A DNA stretch of 50,342 nt. Origin: Stemphylium vesicarium (lineage: Eukaryota > Ascomycota > Dothideomycetes > Pleosporales > Pleosporaceae). Positions within the stretch are counted from its first letter, which is position 1; each line of letters opens with the position of its first letter. Below are positions 32,606 to 43,754 of the stretch, piece by piece. The DNA is taken from positions 1 through 50,342 of the forward strand of contig QXCR01000187.1 in the NCBI GenBank assembly GCA_004380135.1, in the 5' to 3' direction. Below the pieces are notes generated by a model. That model saw nothing but the letters and a program-made list of their open reading frames with translations, did no database searches and was not told the DNA's origin. A program made the position numbers and the translations under genes.

Positions 32606-34436
32606 CTAGGCGTCAAAGTCATGCCAGTACTTCATCGCCAGGCGGAACTTGTGGTGGTTGGCCTTCGTCTCCTTGCGCTGAGCTGGATGGATGCCGCCGT
32701 CCTGGTTTGAGAATTCGGTGAAGACGGACGCGATCTGTTCCTGGGTGTACTCGCCACGGCCCGGGTACTGCGTCGCAAGCTGTTGGAGGAAGTCGGTGAG
32801 CACTATATCTCCAAGGGAAGTGCTGTCAGTGCGGTCGCGACCCTCATCGGGAGTTGCGACAGGCTTGTGAGAAGGCTTGATCTCAGTCATCCCGCCCAGC
32901 GGCTTCCCGTTCTTCGACTTGACAGATCCACTATACCGAGTGGCGATGCGGGACTCCAAGGTCGCAGAGGCTTCGGAATCATGCGGGCAAGAGGCTCACG
33001 ACGATACAGAGAGGCCTGCTGTAGAGCGTCAATCTGGTTCTTCGGCGCCTTGGTAGAGGTAGTCCGACGGGCGGCCAGTTCAGCGAACGTCATGTCGCAC
33101 AGGCGTTGGCAGTCGGCGTCGCACTCCACAACATCCTCGATTGTCGCGACGGACAGCGAGTCAGCATCGCGCTGATCATGTCCATCGTGAGGAGTGGTGT
33201 CAGTGACCACGATGGTAGAGCCCTGATGCTCTGCCGCTGGCAGGCCAACCTCATCAGCCTCGTCCTCTGCGTGCTCTTCAAGCTCCTCAACCGACACGAC
33301 GACCTCAGGCTCATCACGGTGGTCCTCATTCTCCCGAGCGACGACGACGACAGACTCCGTCAATGCGCTGCCCAGCGGTTCTTCGATGCGAACAGGATCA
33401 TCGCACTCCTCATGTCCATCGAACTCGTCATCGAAGCCGTGGTGAAGGGTCATCTGAGAGTCCAACTTGGCGTACTCATAGCCCACCACGCGAGGCATCT
33501 TGAACACGACGGTAAAGAAGGGCCGTGAGGGAGCAGATGAGACTGCAGGCACCATGCCATATACAACGGGCCACTGCGATTGGACGGCGATGTTAGGTGT
33601 GAAGGTTGGAGCGGATGGCATGGTTGCACCTGTAGAGCCGAAAATCGGGAAGGAAGGCTGGGTGGCTGGCTGGTGAATGACCAGGGCGGTAGTCTGGCGA
33701 GCGACTGGTGTGATTGCAGGCTGGTGGGCGACTAGAGCGGTCGCTGGCTGGTGGACGACTGGAGTCACCTGAGCGCGTGGCTTCATGGTCTGGGTCTTGA
33801 CCTTATGCTTGGGCTCCGAATTCTCAGTCTTCTCAGTGGCCAGCTGATTGGTGCTGAGGGCCTCGCGCTTCTTCTTAGACTCCGCTCAGACCTTCTCAAG
33901 ATACTCGTTCTCAGCCGCCTCCTTGGCCTTCTTGTCCATCTCCTGCTGCTTGCGGGCCTGGCGCGCGTGCTTCTTGCGCTGGGTAGCCGTGAGTGCAGGC
34001 TCAGTGTTCGCAAGCTCTGCTGCCCCTTCAGCCTTAGACTTCTGCTCGTCCATAACGGCCTCGGGATTCTGAGTGGCAGTCAGAGCTGGAGTCTTCGAAG
34101 CAGCGGGGGCCTTCTTCGACTTGGCCTTGCGGGAGAGAGGGAAGTTCGTGAAGGTGTTGTCGGAAGGCTTAATGCCAGCAGAGGGCTTGGTAGTCTTGGG
34201 GGAGGATGCCTTCTTCGGCACCTTGGTCCAGCCCGTCTTGGTAGCGTCGGCGGAGGCGTTCTCTTTACGCGTCGGCGACTTGTTCGCGGTGGGAACTCTC
34301 CAAGCTTCTTGCGCTCGAAATCCACGAGCGCAAGGAAAGCAGTCACTACAGCGAGTCGAGTTGCTTTACCACCGTCTGTGACCTGAAGCACGCTGACGAA
34401 GGTCGGGAGAGATTCTAAGCCCAGCCTGTTCTGCAC
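32606..34436 (-). pseudogene. broken gene for a Lys/Ala-rich, Gln-Pro-Ala repeat protein
   Basis: Four coding-like stretches on the minus strand line up as one protein read through three breaks. The first (34436 to about 34300) passes by a net 1-bp frameshift near 34290-34310 into a Lys/Ala-rich helical part. That part meets TGA at 33886-33888 but continues in frame into a region with repeated His-Gln-Pro-Ala units (33786-33660), then an acidic part. A second frameshift near 32960-33000 leads to the last 115 residues, which end at 32606 with a compact Tyr/Phe/Trp-containing tail. The TGA is one C-to-T change from Arg CGA. No upstream ATG was found; an acceptor-like TATAG lies near 34441. I do not recognise the family. 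It may be a decayed host gene or a mobile-element passenger. Confidence 0.6.
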
Positions 34437-35341
34437 TGACCTATACGCCTAGTTGGCAGCTTCTGCAGTTCTCAATTAGATAGATGCATCTTCTAGGGTG
34501 TTTGCGAGTTCGAAGTTGGAGCGCTCGGCTACGGTTATTGGTGGATCAGCGAGCGTTTTTATACTATTGACAACCGATAGAGAAGATATGCTTGCCTCAC
34601 TTCCGCCCCACTCATTGGCAATGGGAATTTTGTTATCTCTACCTTGAGACCTTCTTTTTGAGGACTTACTCTCTTCATTATTGATGTAAGGTGGAGATCG
34701 TAATGCGAACATAATGTTGTTGTACTATGGGAGCTACGAACGTGGGAGATAATCGAGCCGAACAAGGACGCTAATCCCAAAGAGGAGGCGCTAACAAGCG
34801 CTCCCTCGAACAATTATCGTCTGATGACTGAGAAGGCCTAGCGAAATCGTCTCCAACCTCGGCGAAGTAGTACAAATAGAAGCCGTGAACATGTTTGATA
34901 TCGGGTTCGGCTTTCCGTTGGTACGGCTGTTTGGTTTCATCTGGGCAGGTCTGCAGATCTTGATGACCACCGCTGCGCGAGTTGCTCGTAAGATCCGGCC
35001 GGTGGGGTGCTGAGCGCAGAGCGCTTGTATTGACACTGTTGGCAGTCTCTAAGTTGGGATATGTGTGGCGAGATTGCTCTTCCACAACACTACTATCAGC
35101 CACCACTAGAGGCGAGTCTTGATGGTATGGGAAAGGGGCATTCCCAAAGACCGATACGAACCTCTCTAAGTGATAGGCATCGATTATTTTGGGAAGGGCT
35201 TGCTCTGGAAGAGGCAAGGAATCCGCCCCAAACGTGAAGCTACCATCAAAGCCACCAAGAGATGTAAACCCCGATGGCGAACTGTTTTTTCCTTTGACAG
35301 GGTTATCTTCTTTTTCGAGGCGGTTTTTAGGGGCGATAACA

Positions 35342-35349
35342 GGTGGCAC
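35342..35349. repeat. target-site duplication, left copy
   Basis: GGTGGCAC directly abuts the element's terminal CAGAG. It is identical to 36229-36236 on the other side. Confidence 0.85.
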
Positions 35350-36228
35350 CAGAGTTGGCAACAATCAATTCAATCAAACATGAAGCTCCTGATTGATTTG
35401 ATTGATTTGATTAGTCCAAAAAAGCGTGATTGATTGATTGATTGACGTTATTGCAGTTTTAGGCGTACAAAAAGCGTGAGGGCCCTCGTTTTAGTAAGGC
35501 AGCGATCTCGCGATAGTTCCATAGGGTTGAGTATAGCCTTCTAGCTCAAACTAAACGGCAAAAAGATATAGTTTCCGCAGAGACCCGACTAGACTTGAAG
35601 GAACCCCGGTTTATATAGCTCGTTTAACTAGCAAGCTGGCGAGCGTCTATCACGTGTTACCGCCATTATAGCTGTTGTGAGGCTGGCCAGCGGAGACGGC
35701 GAAATCTCCGCTTACGTATTTAGCAACGCAGGCCTCCACGAGCCTGCCATATAGAGGGTATGCAGGGAGTTTATTAATGGAATATATCAGGCGTAACTAG
35801 TATATAACCTTGTCTTGTAAAGGCTGGAAAGTAGAAAGAAATAAGGCTGCTGGACAGCATGGGCAGCAGCCACCTTCTCCAGATTCATAGTGCTGAGGAT
35901 AGCTCTCTCAGCACGCTGTTTGTTTGGCTTATTAGAGTTGTTGTTAAGTCGTGAAGACGCGTAAGTTGCACCCAAAATAAGCTTTTATTGATTACTAAGG
36001 CTAAACTCAACACCATAGAACTATCGCGAGATCACTGCCTCACCAAAACAAGTAGCCTCACGCTCCTGTACGCCTATAACTGCAATCACGTCAATCAATC
36101 AATCAATCACGGCCTCACAGGTTGATTTGATTGCAGTTGCAACAACAAGGAGATTGATTTGATTGAATTGCAGTTTTCACGACGACGACGAGGCTTGATT
36201 GAAGCTTGATTGATTGTTGCCAACTCTG
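35350..36228. mobile_element. hAT-like non-autonomous DNA element with long terminal inverted repeats
   Basis: An 879-bp element whose ends are CAGAGTTGGCAAC and its exact reverse complement. It is flanked by a perfect 8-bp duplication GGTGGCAC (35342-35349 and 36229-36236). An 8-bp target duplication with CAG-type ends is the signature of the hAT superfamily. The inverted repeats extend far inwards (35350-35540 against 35997-36228), with clear homology over about 115 bp including an ATTGATTGATTGATTG tract and CGATCTCGCGATAGTT / its partner. They differ mainly by transitions and small indels. The 455-bp centre has no transposase frame. It sits inside a former gene. Confidence 0.85.
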
Positions 36229-36236
36229 GGTGGCAC
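36229..36236. repeat. target-site duplication, right copy
   Basis: GGTGGCAC directly follows the element's terminal CTCTG and is identical to 35342-35349. Confidence 0.85.
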
Positions 36237-36391
36237 AGCCGAGGGGCTCTCGCCAGCGACTGAATGGACTCCAGGGTATACGAAATCGAAGCGTTCGGGG
36301 CGCTGTTATTGTCATGGGTCACCTCGGCCTGCTTTTTGGCGGCTTCCTTGGCAGCTTTCTTCTCCCTCGACATCTGACCCTTGGTAGGCAT

Positions 36392-38827
36392 GGTTAAGGT
36401 GAGGTTGTTTTGGGTTCATAGGTCGTGATCGTGCTTGCGGGTGAGATAGCGGTAGAAGGGGAGTGAGGTGAGGTCGGTGCGAAAGTGCTGCTTGGAATGT
36501 CAAACGCCTTTGCTGAACGAGTCCTCTATTAGTCGAGAGCCGCGTACGTTCTCGGTAATTGAGCCTCGAGATCAGGGTACATGTAGTGGCAAGGTGTAAT
36601 GGAAAGAGAGAATATAAAAAGTGTATAGTATTGCCAGTGACACGCGCCTCCTTGCACGTCATTGTCGCAGCGGACGCAGTGTGCTGGTTCGCACGAGATG
36701 AGGGTGAAAGACGAAGCCCGATTGAGGAACACACGGCATTGTTTCCCCGCCAGCTGCCTCGTGTAATACCATATAGGTTTCTTACGACACTTTCCACATG
36801 CTGTTTAGTATGTGTATGCCAGAAGACGGTCCATACGATGCTCTTGCTAGACCGTTGCAACACTAGAAAAAAGGAAGAAAAAGGGCATTGTTAACGAAAA
36901 CGTATGGGGCTAAAAAGAGATGTTCCTGCGCGAGTTCTGAACACCTGTGTCAAGCGCTGCCAGAGTTATGCTGAAGATCGCTCGAGGAATTACGCAGTTA
37001 GATATTCTTCGAGAGAGCAGCGAATTCATGTAAAACTTCCCAAATATCCGAGACAGCTTGATCTGGTATGAAGGTGATTATTAAAAGTGATATTGGAGCA
37101 ATCTTCAACGATAGGATGTGACTAAGGGACTAACCAATTGATCTGGTACTTGGTATCAGACGGTCTTCCTGCACAACTAGGAATGCGTTGTCCAAACCAA
37201 TTTATAACAATCTATAGTCACGTTCTTCACATGCCGTCTGGGGTCTTCAAGTGCTCCTAGTATCCTTTTAAAGTGCCTCGTTTCCACAGACAGTAACGAG
37301 ATTGCTGGCTGCAATCGTCTCCGTCCTCGATGCAGCTGCTGGTGACAAGCGCAAACGATGAGACGAGCTGAAAGTTTGTGTAAAAATGCACTGACAATCT
37401 ACGATCGTGTAGCTGAAAGCGTGAAAATGCGCGACCGTGCTGGTATCTAGGTAATGGGTGGTCGCTGTCGAGGACGTGAGTCTTGGATAACGCGACTCTG
37501 GCATGGGTCGACGCTAATCCGCAAAAGCGATAGCTTTCTCTAGCACCACGAGCTATGGGTGGTGTGTGGCATCTTCCAAGGGGTTTTGCGCAGATCGCAT
37601 ACATTGCCTTTCCCCTCTACGATCACCACACTAGAGCCTTATCGCATGTCCGCCATAGCGATCATGCCATCGCTCCAAAATAAGACGCGACCAGGACAAG
37701 CGCGATAAGCATCATCTCAGCATCAACGACGCGGCCACACACCGGGGCATCCATTCTCGGCCTATGTACTCTAGGCCAACCCTCCGCCTTATACGCGTAC
37801 GCTTAGTCTGGCTCATCCTAATAGGACAATCAAAAGTATCACGAGGAGAAGCAAAAAGGATGAGAAACGTATTTATCTGATGAGCCCATGCACTTTCCGC
37901 GGACCGCAGCGGCTTGCAAGGCTTCGAGTACGTGAGTGATGATCGCGCAAGTACAATGGCTGCAAGAAAGGGAGCGACCACGAGAACAACTGCACGCTGC
38001 TTCACGACGACCGTTGCCTCCATGAGCCATCACAATTACCAAGCAGCGCCAATGCTGTGATCTTCGGGCCGCCCAATACCCCGCGTTCTGGTAGATCCGG
38101 TTCGTGTCCATCCAACGTCTGGATTCGGACACGCGATCCTGAACCGGTTCCATGTATGTACTGGTCAGTTACAGCTTTTCGTCCTTCCGGTCGTGGCTGA
38201 TCCCCTGTTTCGCACTTCATATGCATCATCCATTATATCCGGTTCAAATTCGCCGGAGGACTCAACAGAAGCTCTAGCTTGTATGACACTACCAAAAGCG
38301 GATTCAATCATCTAGATCATCATCTTGCTGTCATCAAAAGAATACGCACAAGATGAGAGACGCAATGCATTTTCGATTGCGCGATCTGAACTAGTAGCCC
38401 AGCACTGGACTGTCCGAACCATTACCGAGTCCGAACTCATAACACGACAAGATGCGCATACGTGATCGCGCCGACGACAGTGGCTGCGCTGTGCGGTTGC
38501 GTATGCCCGGTGTTGTACAGCATGCGGAGACGCTATGGAGAGCCGAAGAAGGAACATGAAAGCGTGTCAGCCACGTTACAGGTAATCTTTTGTTTCTTTT
38601 TTCCATGCGCCTTGCGTTCGTGTTCAATCTCCATACGCCACTGCTAGCTCTAGCAAAGACATCGTGATCGCTTGCCTTTAAGCTACGATCACGTGACCAC
38701 AAACAGCGCAGCGGATCCGCTTTCTGCATATATACCTGGTATCCATTCTCATCGTCATCACCAATCGTCGTGTTCGTTACATCTTTCAAGCCTCCCACAG
38801 TCCAACACCGACGCCCATATCAACATT
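36392..38827. other. gene-poor stretch, no gene seen
   Basis: About 2.4 kb with only short overlapping frames on both strands. None shows a family motif, consistent codon use or splice-linked continuation. Base composition is more A/T-rich next to the transposon. It continues the decayed region that starts at 26.1 kb. Confidence 0.45.
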
Positions 38828-39052
38828 ATGCCCGCCGCAACGCGTTCCCTCGAAACAATGGTTCTTCAAGCCCATCGCGCGAAGGGAGTGCGCTACCCGA
38901 CGGCTTCTCAAAAGGAGTGCTTCAAGACTTGGTACTCGTATGCTCTTCGTCGGGGAGAGGCACAAAAGACAAGCCGGAAGGTTGTAGAGGCGCACGGAAG
39001 GCTACTTCAGCAGATCCGAGAAGAGGCGCCCGGTGGTAGGACTTACCTTTGA
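38828..39052 (+). CDS. small hypothetical protein, 74 aa
   Basis: An ATG at 38828 in good context opens 74 codons encoding a basic helical protein (Arg, Lys, Ala and Gln rich; one Cys-Phe-Lys-Thr-Trp-Tyr core) without a signal peptide. A TATATA motif lies about 100 bp upstream, with a CACGTG E-box at about 38690. A possible donor (GTAGGA near 39035) and acceptor (TTAG near 39076) could extend it. The family is not recognised, and the evidence is context rather than homology. Confidence 0.4.
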   Translation: MPAATRSLETMVLQAHRAKGVRYPTASQKECFKTWYSYALRRGEAQKTSRKVVEAHGRLLQQIREEAPGGRTYL

Positions 39053-41059
39053 TGAAGTACGTTATCGACTAATTAGACGTATCGGCGGAGAATTAACGTT
39101 GGCAGTGCGACCACTCAGCCCTTCGCGACCTGATACAGGAGGACAAAGAATTAAGTGCTGCGTAGTGCACCTACAGGATCGGGGCTCGGTTTTCCCTACC
39201 AAGGGCCATGGCCATACCCCCAAACAACCGTTCTGCTTTGCTACTCTACATTTTAATTACCGTCAAATGTAATTTTTTTTTCATTCCATGCCGCGAAGCG
39301 ATTGTCATCCCCTCAGAGCTCAAAGCGCTTTCTTTGTCTGATTCTCAACTTCTACCTTTATCTGGAAGTCAGATCAGTACACATTTTTTTTCCTGATCCC
39401 GCTTATCTCGCGCGCCAGATTTTGCAACTCTCCGTCAGTTACAAGCAACTCTTGCTAACCTTCACATGTGAGACATGTTTCCACGTTGTATGTTTTTGCA
39501 CCTACATGCAGCTTGTTGGGCTTCGTTACCCCCGTGCCCTTTTCACGAGGCTGCGATTCCGGCGAGACCTACAAGCAGTTTGACAGAGACAGCTGAGCTA
39601 CAAGCGTTATCCAAAGCTGCGATCGAGCCCCTATTACATGAACAAGTAGTGAGGCGTCACGCCTGTGACGATTTCGAAGAAGGGTGCATCTGAAACTAAA
39701 AGAAAGGAAATAGATGACAAGAGGAGAGCGGGGAGTTCGCGACGATGGTGTCGGAGGTGGGCAGCTGCGCGTACGACATCGCCACAAGAGTTCTTCGAGT
39801 ACGGCAATTCATCAACCGGTATTCAGGATACTGTCACCCGCCTCCCCATCAGCGAATAAGCAGCCCAAACAGTGCAAACCCTCCGTGCTGGCGGATCGCA
39901 TACTGCATGATGGCCTATATCTGCTGAGCGAAGACGCGCATCCACACGCTTCGGGCCAGAGACTGGGACTACTGAAAACAAGCAGGTTATGCTTGGGTTG
40001 CATCGTTCGATCGAATTGGGTTTGCAACCGCAGGCATCGTCTTCGCTTTCTCTATACCTGGCCAGAAGTGCCCACTGAACTTCCGCCGTATCCGGGACAG
40101 CAGCCAGAGAGGAGAAAATAAGCATCTGTTACCCCTTACAAATTTGGTTGTCGCAAAGGGTGTACTGAAAACACACCCCGGATCATACGCCCCTCTGTTG
40201 TCTTGCTGTCAAACTTGACGGCGTGATGATTCCTTTGTTTTTCCACAACTTCTTTTTCGAACAGCAACCATACCTCCATGCGCACATGAGCTCTGAGCAG
40301 TACCAATCAGCAGAGCCAGCAAACGAATGGATCAAGATACGTGTTGGAGTACCCACAGGCGCATCGCATTGTGCGAATGGTCCATTGAGTTGTGACATAC
40401 ACGCGACCATCACTACCTAGGCAGACAACCATCGCCCGGGTGGATACCGCGGAAGATACTTAACAGTCTCATAACGCGGCTGCAAGCATGTTGGTTATCT
40501 CTCTCTTATTCAGGGCTGTGTTTTCATTCCGAGATCATCTCCGAATCAGCAACCCTTGAACAGCGGGTCGTTCCTGTCGAATGCAGCGCACTATCAGCTA
40601 CTTGAGTCGGCATTGACCTCTAGTTGATAATCCTCATTACACACGGCAACGACGCGGTTTTTCCAGCTGATGAACGCAATACGGCTTCCTTCACTCTCAT
40701 CGCTTAGATTCTGGGAGGTCAAGCCATACGAGTCCTAGGCCTATCCTGTGCAGGTTGTTCTTATCTTGCGGTAGTCAATAGAAGAGACGGGTATCACAAG
40801 TCGTGCGCACGATTGCCTAGCGCTAGCGGTTGTTCCTGCCTAGCACGCGAAATCGCATGTAGTCGGCTTCGCGGACTCCCACAATCGACAGCCCGCACAC
40901 ATACACCCACAATTGCGGCCACGAACAACTCGAACCTCCAGATCACGCTCCGTTACAACTTCAGGTGGATGCACTATTCTCTACCACGGCAGAGGCTCCG
41001 AGCTGTTTTCGAATCGCAACCAAACGGCGCTCAATCGTACCTTCAAAGTCCATAGCAGA
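39053..41059. other. gene-poor stretch, no gene seen
   Basis: About 2 kb without a supportable gene. Several T-rich runs occur around 39269-39390. The 100-bp stretch before 41060 is open in frame with the next gene but lacks coding character, so it is probably its leader. Confidence 0.45.
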
Positions 41060-42493
41060 ATGGCGCCTCTTGTCGCTGCTTCCCGTGGCACAAGCCATGG
41101 AGTCAATCTCACCGACCTTCCAGCTGAGCTTGTATGTATGATCGTCGAGTTGCTGGGAAACGTGCGCGATGTCGGCTCGCTCCGCCTAGTATGTCGCAAT
41201 CTGGTGCCTTCAGCCTACTTGTGGAGAACATACCATGTTATGCCGACTTCCGCGAGCCTCAAGCAGCTCTGGACCATCGGAACGACCCTGCATAGTCTGA
41301 CGAGTAACGAAGCGGTCCGCAAATCCAATCCGGACTACATCCAAACTGTCGTCTTTGAAAATGTTTGGCCAACCCCTCCCGATGAGTTCGGTCTCAGCAT
41401 CGAGACAGGTGATGAGAGCGTTGAACCCGAAGATGATAAGGTGGTGCGCTGTCCGGAGTACCTGCGCTACATAGATAAGCGTCACGCCGAGCGCGAGAAT
41501 CCAGCGACAGGGCGCCTCCTGTCTGCTTGCATGAATCGACTCAACTATCTCGAAGAGATGGTCTTCAGCCCTGGCTTGCATGATTCCCGTCCACCGCCTC
41601 CTATTCCCGCCCTCCCGATTACAGAATTCCGTTACAACGTCTCGCTATACATCCCGGATGACACCACATTTCCACAATCAATGTGGGATTTTCGTGAACT
41701 CATGTGGGAGCCTCTTCGCGGAACAAACACATCTGGTGCGGAGCTTTTCGACGAAGCAATCGATGGAGCGTTGCGCAACCCGTACCGCAAGAAAGCGCTC
41801 AAGGTCCGAATCAACACACTGCATAGACGCGCCTTGTGGTCTGTTCCGGAAGCAGGCAAGCCTATCCCTGAGTCCCAGCTTCTTGCACGCAGTCTTCATA
41901 TAACCTACTCTGGGTACAATATGTGGCATCCATCATCGATGAAGCTCGATCTTAGAGCACTGCATAGCCAGCGACTCGGAACTGCATCCCATTACCCAGC
42001 TATCGAAGATCTCAGCTTCAGTGGAGCCGAGCTAGGCAACAGTGGAGCTCTACACATGGGATATCTCGGATGGCCAGAAATGTCCCCCAACTGGTCGCGA
42101 GTCAAAAAGCTCCGTCTCACTAATTGCTGTTTCAGTCGCCAATCCGCGGTGTTTCTTGGAGCCCAGACATCTCATCTTCAATTACACAACGGTTACTGGC
42201 ACTCGGACTCCATCCAGCAGTTTTGGACCGGTAGCAACCTCCGAAGCATCAAAGCATCTGGAGTCTTCGCGATCGAAGGTGTTGACAAACATTTGAACGG
42301 TGTCTGGATTATCGCTCAATGTCAAAGTGACGCGCGGAATATTGCAGCCGAGAATTGGGGGCCTTGTACCCAGCGCGTTTCTGGCCCGCTGGTACCGTTC
42401 GTACTGCCAGATGAAGTAGGGCGATACATGATGTTTGGGGGAGTTTTCCCATTCCCTAGCAATAAAATGTGGGCGAGTGATTGGAAGGTCTAG
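41060..42493 (+). CDS. F-box-like protein
   Basis: A single-exon frame; the ATG at 41060 gives 477 aa. Residues about 16-60 hold an F-box-type start (Leu-Thr-Asp-Leu-Pro-Ala-Glu-Leu-Val, then Leu-Arg-Leu-Val-Cys-Arg-Asn-Leu), the Skp1-binding module. The remainder is a solenoid-like region with leucine-rich strands, for example Val-Lys-Lys-Leu-Arg-Leu-Thr-Asn-Cys, consistent with substrate recognition. It differs clearly from the F-box gene at 10-11.5 kb, with no acidic tail and no intron. Fungal genomes of this type carry many such lineage-variable F-box genes. The substrate is unknown. Confidence 0.78.
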   Translation: MAPLVAASRGTSHGVNLTDLPAELVCMIVELLGNVRDVGSLRLVCRNLVPSAYLWRTYHVMPTSASLKQLWTIGTTLHSLTSNEAVRKSNPDYIQTVVFENVWPTPPDEFGLSIETGDESVEPEDDKVVRCPEYLRYIDKRHAERENPATGRLLSACMNRLNYLEEMVFSPGLHDSRPPPPIPALPITEFRYNVSLYIPDDTTFPQSMWDFRELMWEPLRGTNTSGAELFDEAIDGALRNPYRKKALKVRINTLHRRALWSVPEAGKPIPESQLLARSLHITYSGYNMWHPSSMKLDLRALHSQRLGTASHYPAIEDLSFSGAELGNSGALHMGYLGWPEMSPNWSRVKKLRLTNCCFSRQSAVFLGAQTSHLQLHNGYWHSDSIQQFWTGSNLRSIKASGVFAIEGVDKHLNGVWIIAQCQSDARNIAAENWGPCTQRVSGPLVPFVLPDEVGRYMMFGGVFPFPSNKMWASDWKV

Positions 42494-43754
42494 AGACTTT
42501 ACCGTTACGTTCTGCTAAGCCAGGATCCACCAAATGTTCGCGGTTTAGCCTTCCATGCTTCAGACGCTATTGCCTTGTAAAGTCTTGTTATCTGGCCTTT
42601 ATCGTCTCCCTGCACTTCCTGAATTCAGTGTGGTTGGATGCTCTAGAGGATCCGGTCGCACAGCGTTGTCAGATCGCATTAATCGCCAGTTTCCTTTGCA
42701 TTTTTCGGTTTGTTTGAATTGGGGGCGAATCCGCTTTTGGCATCTCCGTCTCCAAGATCCCTTCCCCATCTGGCTGATAGTTTATCCGAGCTCTTCTTTT
42801 TGTTTTGTTTTTCATCCGGACGACATGCGCGCGTGAAACAAAATGGCGCAAAGGAGGTCGATGAGCATGTCTTCGCAGAACGGTATCGGCTTGCATCCGG
42901 ACGAATTACACGTCCGTTCTGGAGTTGCTACATGACCCCTGGAATAAATGCATCTGCCATAATACTATTGTGTCACTTCCTCGGCATCCTTCCAACCTTA
43001 TCGTCTTGGTCGTTCCATCTGGAATATTGGCGTTTTCTTCACTAGTTCGGGTTTTGGTTCCTATTTAGGATCTAGCCTCGATATCGACTGCAGACCCGCT
43101 CAAATCCTTCTCTGATGGTCGCAGTAAGGGTCATAGTAGACCCCTTGTGATCAGGAGTTCCAGAGGCGAGCTTAAGCGCAACATTGCCTATTGAGGCTCG
43201 GGAATCGAAATTTGAAGGGTAAGGCGGATAGAGACCTCAAGTGCGTGCCTCGGTAGGGCTTGTTCATTCTCAACGCGAGTTCAGGCCAGAACGCTGAAAT
43301 GTAGCCAGTGCTATCTTCACATCATTGCAAAACATGTGCTGACTTACTAATTCTACCTTCGTTCTGCAGCATATCGTCTAGGCACGAGTGTGAAGCAGTT
43401 TAAGCGTACTCGAGTAGAAGACACCCCGAAAGAGCGGGGCGAAGCGAGCTGGTGCGAAGATGCCATTGGGTCATGGCCCTGACAGCACGTCATGCAGGTA
43501 CCCACTAAGATGCGGGGTATGAATGCGCACTATGTCGTAAGGCCATACTCGCCGACATACATTCGATCATCCGTTCATGTCTAAACATTAATCCATAATT
43601 TTGCCTACTCTACCCACGCCCCAGTCGTACAATCTCACATTATTTAAGACCCCCTACTCCCTGGCTTCAAATTCTTCTTGTCTCTCAATTTCAACTGCAA
43701 TCAAAGCCAAACGTACGAATCGATATAAAGCATCGCAGTACTACAACATTTAAA
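42494..43754. other. intergenic, promoter of the isochorismatase-like gene at its end
   Basis: About 1.26 kb without a gene. A TATTTAAG motif at about 43641-43648, followed by a C/T-rich tract, lies about 110 bp before the ATG at 43755 and is a likely core promoter. Confidence 0.45.

Larger units (their letters stand above)
34476..36391 (-). pseudogene. gene split by a hAT-like element and by frameshifts
   Basis: The 5' part starts at an ATG at 36391 with Lys/Ala-rich sequence (Arg-Glu-Lys-Lys-Ala-Ala-Lys) and reads to the element border at 36229. The protein-like sequence resumes on the other side of the element at 35349 and runs to about 34800 (Phe-Thr-Ser-Leu-Gly-Gly-Phe-Asp-Gly, later Tyr-Leu-Tyr-Tyr-Phe-Ala). 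It then continues in two further frames to 34476, the first with a hydrophobic possible membrane segment (Leu-Gly-Leu-Ala-Ser-Leu-Phe-Gly). Joining the two sides at one target copy leaves a 1-bp frame offset, so at least one more indel or a lost intron exists. The family is not recognised. The ancestral protein was perhaps 350-400 aa. Confidence 0.6.

Noticed and set aside
33751..34386. 211-codon plus-strand Leu-rich frame
   Set aside because: Antisense shadow of the Lys/Ala-rich pseudogene; Lys/Glu codons read backwards give Leu-rich frames.
35400..36220. AATC/GATT tandem tracts resembling a CRISPR or simple-sequence array
   Set aside because: They are parts of the transposon's inverted repeats, not regularly spaced repeats with unique spacers.
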